Source of the DNA: Guptibacillus hwajinpoensis
GTDB lineage: Bacteria; Bacillota; Bacilli; Bacillales; Guptibacillaceae
Assembly (NCBI RefSeq): GCF_001039475.1
Contig: NZ_LELK01000009.1
Location: 62,001-126,000 of the forward strand
Direction: 5' to 3'
DNA: 64,000 nt
Shown here: in pieces, positions 58,539 to 64,000 of the stretch
How the letters are laid out: every line of letters begins with the position of its first letter
Numbering within the stretch: position 1 is the stretch's first letter
The notes under the pieces: model-generated
What the model was told of the DNA's origin: nothing
The model's database searches: none
Seen by the model: the letters and a program-made list of their open reading frames with translations, nothing else
Position numbers and translations under genes: made by a program

Positions 58539-59496
58539 GGCTTCCCACCCCACTCGCCAGTGCACTCTTCCCTAGCGCTTCTCTTACCCAGTTATTCATT
58601 TCATACGATCGTACCCTTAGTGATAATCGCTCTTGTGATTTAGGACCATGGCCGGTCACAATCCGCTTAAATTCATTCCAATCTGGTTGAGCATATTTCC
58701 ACTCACCATCACCTTCATCGAAGCGGAGCGATTCGTCAGGTATCGTTAATCCTAATGACCAAATTCGCGGAACGTACTTTGTAAGAAATTCCTGTCGCAG
58801 CTGTTCATTTGTTTTCGTACGGAGCTTGTAACGCATGTTTTTATCTTGATTCGTATGACCGGTTTCCGCCTTTGACTTAGGGCCAAAGAACATCAGTAAG
58901 GAGGGCCACCAGCTATTTATTGAATCTTGTAATAACACTCTCTGCTCCTTCGTTCCCTCTGCAAGAGCCATGATAATACTTTCGCCATGTTGAGCATGAA
59001 ACACTTCTTCAGCGCATATACGTTTCAAAGCGCGGCCATATGGTCCATAGGAAGTTCCAAGCATCATTGTCTGCGATATAATCGCTGCACCATCCACTAG
59101 CCAGGCAATGATACCTGCATCTCCCCATGTCGGTGCCTCCATATGGAAGACATTATGAAATTTGAGTTTTCCCGAAAATAAGTCCTTCATAATGTCATCA
59201 CGATTCTTTCCAAGAGGTTCCATTAAATCCTCCGCTACACGGAGAAGCAGCTGTCCATGTCCCATCTCATCTTGCACTTTTGCCATAATAGCAAGCTTGC
59301 GATGAAGAGTAGGCGCCTTAGGAACCCACTCTTTCTCTGGTAATGCTCCCATAATTTCACTAATGCCATGCATTGAAATCAAACGGATTAAGGCTTCACG
59401 GTAATCATCAGGCATCCAATCATTTGCTTCAATCTTCTCACCACGATCAATTCGATCCATGAACTGTTCCAATTGATGTTCTGAAGCAACCGTCAT
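58531..59496 (-). CDS. paaA: Phenylacetyl-CoA 1,2-epoxidase catalytic subunit PaaA
   Basis: 321 residues from the ATG at 59496 (AAGGGGTG upstream; a GTG at 59505 is covered by that site). Diiron monooxygenase alpha subunit: two EXXH sets, Glu77-MG-His80 in KVQDEMGHGQLL and Glu164-VF-His167 in ICAEEVFHAQHGESI. The YGPYGRALKRI segment precedes the latter. It adds one oxygen atom to phenylacetyl-CoA to form the ring 1,2-epoxide. First gene of the operon paaABCD-ethD-paaG-paaF. The usual electron donor gene paaE is not present in the window. Confidence 0.95.
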   Translation of the reverse strand: MTVASEHQLEQFMDRIDRGEKIEANDWMPDDYREALIRLISMHGISEIMGALPEKEWVPKAPTLHRKLAIMAKVQDEMGHGQLLLRVAEDLMEPLGKNRDDIMKDLFSGKLKFHNVFHMEAPTWGDAGIIAWLVDGAAIISQTMMLGTSYGPYGRALKRICAEEVFHAQHGESIIMALAEGTKEQRVLLQDSINSWWPSLLMFFGPKSKAETGHTNQDKNMRYKLRTKTNEQLRQEFLTKYVPRIWSLGLTIPDESLRFDEGDGEWKYAQPDWNEFKRIVTGHGPKSQERLSLRVRSYEMNNWVREALGKSALASGVGSHE

Positions 59497-59510
59497 TTTA
59501 CGCACCCCTT

Positions 59511-59560
59511 ATATAACGTTTATTTAACGTCATTATATTTTATTGTTATATAAATATCAA
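59511..59560 (-). promoter_or_regulatory. paaA promoter and operator
   Basis: On the minus strand TTGATA (59560-59555), 17 bases, TATAAT (59537-59532), then after 2 bases CGTTAAATAAACGT (59529-59516). The element covers the expected +1 and runs close to the ribosome binding site. The identical 14-mer in front of the dehydrogenase operon has the same distance to its -10. Confidence 0.8.
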
Positions 59561-59587
59561 ATGTTTTCTGACATTTCATTCTATAGA

Positions 59588-59614
59588 AAAAGCTGACCCC
59601 TATAGGATCAGCTT
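59588..59614 (-). terminator. Terminator after lcfB
   Basis: AAGCTGATCCTATAGGGGTCAGCTT-type stem (AAGCTGA / TCAGCTT with inner pairs) followed by T5 on the minus strand. Confidence 0.85.
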
Positions 59615-59619
59615 GTCTG

Positions 59620-61149
59620 TCATACGTTAACATGTTTACGTAGGGCTTTTCTAAGAATTTTACCAGTTGTATTCTTAGGTAGCTCTTCAATAAATTCCAC
59701 AATCGTTGGACATTTATATTTCGCAAGATGCTCCCTGCAATGTTCCAACACCTCTTCTTCTTCCGTGACAGTTTCTTTTAAGACAATAAATGCTTGTACC
59801 GCTTCTCCAAAGTTAGGATCAGGTACACCAACAACCGCGGCTTCCACTATAGATGGGTGCTGGTATAGTACTTCTTCAACTTCACGGGGATAGACGTTAT
59901 ACCCTCCAACGATAACCATGTCTTTTTTGCGATCCACGATATAGAAGTAACCTTCTTCATCCATTTTGGCTAAATCACCAGTAAGGAGCCAACCTTCTTT
60001 AATGGTGACCGCTGTATCTTCAGGCATTTTATAATACCCTTTCATGACGTTTGGCCCTTTGACTGCAAGTTCTCCTACCGCTCCTACAGGAAGTTCCTGT
60101 CCAAGTTCATCAACTACTTTATTCACTACATTTGTTATATTCATGCCAATCGACCCAGCTTTACGTGGCCGATCAAGCGGGTTAAACGTTGTAACAGGGG
60201 CTGCTTCTGATAGACCATATCCTTCAGAAATACGCACATTAAATTTCTCCTCAAAACGATGGAGAAGAGCAACTGGTAACGAGGAACCACCAGATATACA
60301 CAAACGCATATGTTGAAAATATTCCGCCCGACCTTCTGGGTACTGGTATAGGAAATTGTACATAGTAGGAACGCCAGCGAAAATAGTAGCTTTGTATTTC
60401 TCTGCAACATGGAAAACTTCTTGAGGACTAAACTTTGGAAGAATGAGAATGGTGCCGCCTGATATGAGTGGAGCATTCATTGAGACAGTCATGCAAAACA
60501 CGTGGAACATTGGTAGTGCTGTTATGACAACATCTTCTGAAGAAATTTGGAGATAAGATCCGGTATCTGAAGCATTGCTAAATAAGTTAAGATGCGAAAG
60601 CATGGCACCCTTTGGTTTACCGGTTGTACCCGATGTGTAAAGAATAACAGCTAAATCATCGTCTTCAATCGAAACAGTAGGAACGGGATGGCCAGATTCT
60701 TCAACCATTTTTGTAAACGGTTTCAATTTAGTTTGTGAAATAGTCTTTTCTTCTTCTCCTGAGCCAGTGTAAGCAACTAACGAAATATCTGGAAGTTGAT
60801 GGCTCATTTTCTCAACGAGAGGCAATGCTTGCTCAAGAGTTATGATGGCTTTTACGTCGCCATTATGAAGCAAGTACCCTATTTCATCAGGTGTGTAGAT
60901 AGGATTAATAGGTATCACAACAGCTCCTGCTCTTAATGCACCATAGTAACCGATTAGGAATTCTGGTGAATTACCAAGAATAAGTGCTACATGATCACCT
61001 TTTTTTATTCCTTCTGAAGAAAGATTTGCCGCAAAAACTGATACCTTGTGATCCAGGTTCTCGTATGTAACAGCTTGATCTTCAAAAATGTAGGCACGTT
61101 TATCAGGATAAGTGACTGCCGTTTGTCTTAACTGTTCAGATAAATTCAT
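59620..61149 (-). CDS. lcfB: Long-chain acyl-CoA synthetase (LcfB-like)
   Basis: 509 residues. AMP-binding motif [18 protein letters not shown] at about 158-175, [15 protein letters not shown], the hinge [37 protein letters not shown] and the C-terminal catalytic Lys in [14 protein letters not shown]. Length and position next to lplJ and yhfI match B. subtilis lcfB (yhfL). It activates fatty acids with ATP and CoA for beta-oxidation. A perfect FadR box stands upstream, so it is fatty-acid controlled and not part of the paa regulon, although it could also act on aryl acids. GGAGGAG precedes the ATG. Confidence 0.9.
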   Translation of the reverse strand: MNLSEQLRQTAVTYPDKRAYIFEDQAVTYENLDHKVSVFAANLSSEGIKKGDHVALILGNSPEFLIGYYGALRAGAVVIPINPIYTPDEIGYLLHNGDVKAIITLEQALPLVEKMSHQLPDISLVAYTGSGEEEKTISQTKLKPFTKMVEESGHPVPTVSIEDDDLAVILYTSGTTGKPKGAMLSHLNLFSNASDTGSYLQISSEDVVITALPMFHVFCMTVSMNAPLISGGTILILPKFSPQEVFHVAEKYKATIFAGVPTMYNFLYQYPEGRAEYFQHMRLCISGGSSLPVALLHRFEEKFNVRISEGYGLSEAAPVTTFNPLDRPRKAGSIGMNITNVVNKVVDELGQELPVGAVGELAVKGPNVMKGYYKMPEDTAVTIKEGWLLTGDLAKMDEEGYFYIVDRKKDMVIVGGYNVYPREVEEVLYQHPSIVEAAVVGVPDPNFGEAVQAFIVLKETVTEEEEVLEHCREHLAKYKCPTIVEFIEELPKNTTGKILRKALRKHVNV

Positions 61150-61165
61150 TCGCTCTCCTCCTACG

Positions 61166-61183
61166 TGAATGAGTAATCATTCA
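61166..61183 (-). promoter_or_regulatory. FadR operator of lcfB
   Basis: TGAATGAGTAATCATTCA matches the B. subtilis FadR (TetR family) consensus TGAATGAMTANTCATTCA at every position. It lies 17 bases upstream of the start codon, so FadR would block transcription until long-chain acyl-CoA binds. Confidence 0.88.
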
Positions 61184-61297
61184 TTTTTTAATTTTCTAAA
61201 TATATTATATTGGAAGAAAATTTGTCTAGCAAGGGGAACAGTGAAAAGTTCATGAATTAAATCACTTCTTACTTCCAATAAAAGAGCTAATATTAGC

Positions 61298-61386
61298 TCC
61301 TTCTAAATTAAATAAAGAAACCACATTGGGCTAATTGGAGTTGAAGTTACTTCACTTTTATAGCAAAATTTATACGAAAAGAGCCA
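61298..61386. repeat. Dispersed repeat family R1, short degraded copy
   Basis: Starts near GCTCCTTCTAAATTAAATAA, has CTAATTGGAGTTGAAGTTAC and ends with TTTATACGAAAAGAGCC. The GC-rich core has been lost. Confidence 0.55.
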
Positions 61387-61391
61387 AAAAA

Positions 61392-61411
61392 AAGAGCTGG
61401 ATACCCAGCTC
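61392..61411 (-). terminator. Terminator of lplJ
   Basis: GAGCTGG / CCAGCTC with a 4-base loop; T8 on the minus strand. Confidence 0.88.
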
Positions 61412-61420
61412 CTACTCCCA

Positions 61421-62410
61421 CTAATAAAGAAGATCAATAAATTCCTCTTTTGTTATTTTCCCAAAATAATAAGAAACATCTACATCATTGAGTACATCCT
61501 CTAAAGATCCTGGCTCATATCGTACACCTTGCAACTGTTCTTCTAATTCTTTTACATCGCCTACTCCAAAAAAGTCACCAAAAATCGTTGCTTGTTCAAT
61601 ATAGCCTTTCTTCACTTCAAGACGAACATCAATCGATCCAATTGGGAACCGTTTTGAATGCTGTATATTAAATTTAGGCGATCTTCCGTAATTCCAATCC
61701 CAATTTTTATAACGTTCCTCTGCAATCTTATGAATAGCAGTCCAATCTTTTTCGGTTAATTTATATGAAGGAATTTCATCTTGCCCTTCAAAAATATACT
61801 GAAGAAGCGTTTGCTTAAATTCTTCTCGTGTCATTTCTTGATCCATGTGTTCACTAATATTTGTCACTCGGCTACGAATCGATTTGATTCCCTTCGACTC
61901 AATTTTTTCTTTATTCACCTTAAGGGCTTTCACGACATTCTCAAGATTCACATTAAACATTAATGTTCCGTGGCTGTACATTCTTCCTTTTGTGGAGAAT
62001 TGAGCGTTACCTGAAATTTTCTTACCATTAACAAGAAGATCATTTCGTCCACTTAGCTCCGCATTAACGCCCAACTTCCCTAACGCCTTCACCACTGGAT
62101 CAGTAAATTTCTTGTAGTTATGAAAGCTATTTCCGTCGTCCTTTGTAATAATGCTAAAGCTCAAGTTACCTTGATCATTATAAACGGCTCCACCACCAGA
62201 TAGACGACGAATCACATCCACCTTGTTTTCCCGAATATAACTTGTATCGATCTGTTCAATTGTATTCTGGTTCTTCCCCACAATGACCGTCGGATTCATG
62301 GAGTAGAACAATAGATATGTTTCCTCAGGATTAAGTTCCTTCAGAATATATTCTTCAATAGCCAGATTGATCCCGGCATCCATAATGTTTTCATTATCAA
62401 TATAAAGCAT
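61421..62410 (-). CDS. lplJ: Lipoate-protein ligase LplJ
   Basis: 329 residues from the ATG at 62410 (AGGAGGT upstream). Biotin/lipoate ligase fold: INLAIEEYILKEL, FYSMNPTVIVGKNQNTIEQI, VIRRLSGGGAVYNDQGNLSFSII (RRXXGGGXVxHD motif with Tyr-Asn in place of His-Asp) and VNGKKISGNAQFSTKGRMYSHGTLMFNVNLENV with the catalytic Lys. It attaches free lipoate to E2 and GcvH. Its position beside lcfB and yhfI is as in B. subtilis. It also serves the new 2-oxoacid E2 at 44242 in this region, by inference. Confidence 0.94.
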   Translation of the reverse strand: MLYIDNENIMDAGINLAIEEYILKELNPEETYLLFYSMNPTVIVGKNQNTIEQIDTSYIRENKVDVIRRLSGGGAVYNDQGNLSFSIITKDDGNSFHNYKKFTDPVVKALGKLGVNAELSGRNDLLVNGKKISGNAQFSTKGRMYSHGTLMFNVNLENVVKALKVNKEKIESKGIKSIRSRVTNISEHMDQEMTREEFKQTLLQYIFEGQDEIPSYKLTEKDWTAIHKIAEERYKNWDWNYGRSPKFNIQHSKRFPIGSIDVRLEVKKGYIEQATIFGDFFGVGDVKELEEQLQGVRYEPGSLEDVLNDVDVSYYFGKITKEEFIDLLY

Positions 62411-62580
62411 AACGTTACCTCCTGTATGTTCTTCTTCTATTCTAATGAATTGTAGCGGTGGAATCAAAACCTGATACTTAAGACACACGGACAATAGTAT
62501 TAAAAAATGAAAACCCCCCACCCTTTCTCCTCCACTCCCTTACGAATATTGTTAACAAACGTACTTTGAGGAGGAGCAAT

Positions 62581-62775
62581 ATGAAAATTGTTTATTACGA
62601 AAAAGGTGAAATCCCAGTAATCGTAGGGGCATCTAACCTAAACTCAAGCCTAACAATCGAACAAATCAAATCCGAAGGCGAAAAAAAATCAAAAGAACTA
62701 GCCCGACTACTAGGACGCGAAATCGGATTCCTAATGGACATGAACGGAAAACTAGACTCAACTTTAGGTGAATAA
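62581..62775 (+). CDS. Small protein of unknown function
   Basis: 64 residues. ATG at 62581 with GAGGAGGAGC upstream. Sequence MKIVYYEKGEIPVIVGASNL, then LTIEQIKSEGEKKSKELARLLGREIGFLMDMNG; soluble, helical second half. No family recognised. It is divergent from lplJ and runs into the tandem repeat array directly after its stop. Confidence 0.65.
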   Translation: MKIVYYEKGEIPVIVGASNLNSSLTIEQIKSEGEKKSKELARLLGREIGFLMDMNGKLDSTLGE

Positions 62776-62776
62776 C

Positions 62777-63680
62777 GAAAAGCGGAAGTGAGCAGTTAGG
62801 GTCGACAAACGCTGGAGGCATTTCATTTAAACACGGTTTTTGTGTTTGAATGAAATGCTGAAGCGATCGAGACCCTGCTCACTGCAGCTAGACCAGAAAA
62901 GCGGAGACGAGCGTTCAGAAACGGAGATATTGGAGCTCTTGAATGGGAACACGCTTTTTGTGTTCCTATGAAAGAGTGAAATATCGCAGTTTCTGCGAGT
63001 CGCAGCTAGATCAGAAAAGCGGAAGTGAGCAGTTAGGGTCGACAAGCGCTGGAGGCATTTCATTTAAACACGGTTTTTGTGTTTGAATGAAATGCTGAAG
63101 GGATCGAGACCCTGCTCACTGCAGCTAGACCAGAAAAGCGGAGACGAGCGTTCAGAAACGGAGATATTGGAGCTCTTGAATGGGAACACGCTTTTTGTGT
63201 TCCTATGAAAGAGTGAAATATCGCAGTTTCTGCGAGTCGCAGCTAGATCAGAAAAGCGGAAGTGAGCAGTTAGGGTCGACAAGCGCTGGAGGCATTTCAT
63301 TTAAACACGGTTTTTGTGTTTGAATGAAATGCTGAAGGGATCGAGACCCTGCTCACTGCAGCTAGACCAGAAAAGCGGAGACGAGCGTTCAGAAACGGAG
63401 ATATTGGAGCTCTTGAATGGGAACACGCTTTTTGTGTTCCTATGAAAGAGTGAAATATCGCAGTTTCTGCGAGTCGCAGCTAGACCAGAAAAGCGGAAGA
63501 GCCCGTTTAGGCCCGACAAGCGCTGGAGCCTCTCAAAAAGAACACGCCCTTTGTGTTCATTTTGAGAGGTGAAGCGATCGAGAGGCTGCCCACTGCAGCT
63601 AGATCACGAAAAGCGGAAGTGGGCGTCTAGCCTCGACAAGCGCTGGAGCCCTATAAATTGAACACGTTCTTTGTGTTATA
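62777..63680. repeat. Tandem array of 237-bp hairpin-rich repeat units
   Basis: Three nearly identical 237-bp units begin at 62781, 63018 and 63255 (AGCGGAAGTGAGCAGTTAGG) and each consists of two related halves of about 119 and 118 bp starting AGCGGAAGTG and AGCGGAGACG. Two diverged half-units follow at 63492 and 63612. Every half has inner inverted repeats (for example GCATTTCATT / AATGAAATGC) and outer ones (AGTGAGCAG / CTGCTCACT). The copies differ at one or two bases. Reading frames inside are not credible. It fills about 950 bp between the 62581 gene and the yhfI-like gene. Confidence 0.93.
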
Positions 63681-63692
63681 ACCAATCTCAAA

Positions 63693-63723
63693 AGGCCAGA
63701 AGTGATTTTCCCTTCTGGCCTTA
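63693..63723 (-). terminator. Terminator of the yhfI-like gene
   Basis: AAGGCCAGAAG / CTTCTGGCCTT with a 9-base loop, TTTTG on the minus strand, just after the stop. Confidence 0.8.
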
Positions 63724-63730
63724 ATCATGC

Positions 63731-64000
63731 TTATTTTTCCGAATCCCAAACAAGTCCAGTTGAAGCTAGTAATACTTCGCCTTCAAAAATACGTTTCGCA
63801 TCAATTTCTAACTCCATTACATTTCCGAAGTGTGGGAGATGGGTCAGCATCAGTGTTGAGACGTTCGCTTCTTTTGCAATGCTAGCTGCATCTGTGCTAT
63901 TCATATGTCCCATTGCAGATCCATCCATATCACTGTATAGGTTACATTCGGAAATTAGCAAATCAGCTCCGTTTGAAAAGGGTGCAAACTCTTTTTTATA
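63731..64000 (-). CDS. MBL-fold metallohydrolase, C-terminal part (cut by window edge, YhfI-like)
   Basis: The last 89 codons or so of a metallo-beta-lactamase fold protein. Visible motifs: GADLLISECNLYSDMDGSAMGHMNSTDAASIAKEANVSTLMLTHLPHFG, with the metal ligands in GHMNSTDA and LTHL. This resembles YhfI of B. subtilis, which is next to lplJ in that genome. These act as phosphodiesterases or ribonuclease Z-like enzymes; the substrate is unknown. The start lies beyond the right edge. Confidence 0.85.
   Translation of the reverse strand, partial: YKKEFAPFSNGADLLISECNLYSDMDGSAMGHMNSTDAASIAKEANVSTLMLTHLPHFGNVMELEIDAKRIFEGEVLLASTGLVWDSEK

Noticed and set aside
59620-61149. Phenylacetate-CoA ligase PaaK beside paaA
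   Set aside because: The motifs, size, lplJ-yhfI neighbourhood and exact FadR box fit LcfB-type long-chain acyl-CoA synthetase. PaaK is about 430 residues with a different C-terminus.
62827-63519. Three repeated minus-strand reading frames of 72-78 codons in the tandem array
   Set aside because: They only arise because the 237-bp period is divisible by three. No ribosome binding sites, and the hairpin pattern dominates the sequence.
62777-63680. CRISPR array
   Set aside because: The repeats are 118-237 bp long and contiguous, without short repeats and unique spacers, and no cas genes are nearby.

Overview
The window is about 64 kb of low-GC Firmicute chromosome from an endospore-forming Bacillaceae. 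The signs are a gerK-type germinant receptor operon, a CwlC-like amidase, a spore-coat transglutaminase, SigX/RsiX, ClpE with CtsR boxes, a FadR box, a T-box in front of argS, and AGGAGG-type ribosome binding sites on nearly every gene. No rRNA, tRNA, prophage, IS transposase or CRISPR array was seen. Both ends are cut: argS at the left and a YhfI-like hydrolase at the right.

Layout. 0-5 kb: argS 5' end with T-box leader, then gerKA-KB-KC. 5-17 kb: small genes, amidase, an ArsR-type regulator with a perfect inverted repeat, an unknown gene translationally coupled to tgl, an OFA-type MFS transporter, sigX-rsiX, and several small membrane or lipoproteins. 17-22 kb: a quinone-oxidoreductase-like dehydrogenase with a Dabb protein, then a two-gene operon of unknown function pairing an ATP-grasp ligase with a 656-residue protein that appears to carry a papain-like Gln-Cys-His-Asn constellation. 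22-43 kb: clpE, selU/mnmH, KGG stress proteins, macro-domain protein, AIM24, cardiolipin synthase, three GNATs over the region as a whole, DUF2254, M48 protease, HAD phosphatase and azlCD with a divergent XRE-cupin regulator. The spaces between genes are peppered with two families of dispersed repeats.

42.8-59.5 kb looks like one catabolic island for phenylalanine. It holds an aromatic amino acid type ABC importer, phenylalanine dehydrogenase, a full 2-oxoacid dehydrogenase complex (E1 alpha, E1 beta, E2, E3), an FlK-like acyl-CoA thioesterase, and paaABCD, paaG and a second crotonase, with PaaX and PaaY homologues and a nitronate-monooxygenase-like flavoprotein. Read as a pathway: phenylalanine to phenylpyruvate to phenylacetyl-CoA (by oxidative decarboxylation, so no phenylacetate-CoA ligase is needed) to ring 1,2-epoxide to oxepin-CoA. 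The promoters of the dehydrogenase operon and of paaA share a 14-base element at the same distance from the -10 box, which suggests one repressor, with PaaX as the candidate.

59.6-64 kb: lcfB (FadR-box controlled acyl-CoA synthetase), lplJ and yhfI in the order seen in B. subtilis, with a tandem 237-bp hairpin-rich repeat array inserted between lplJ and yhfI.
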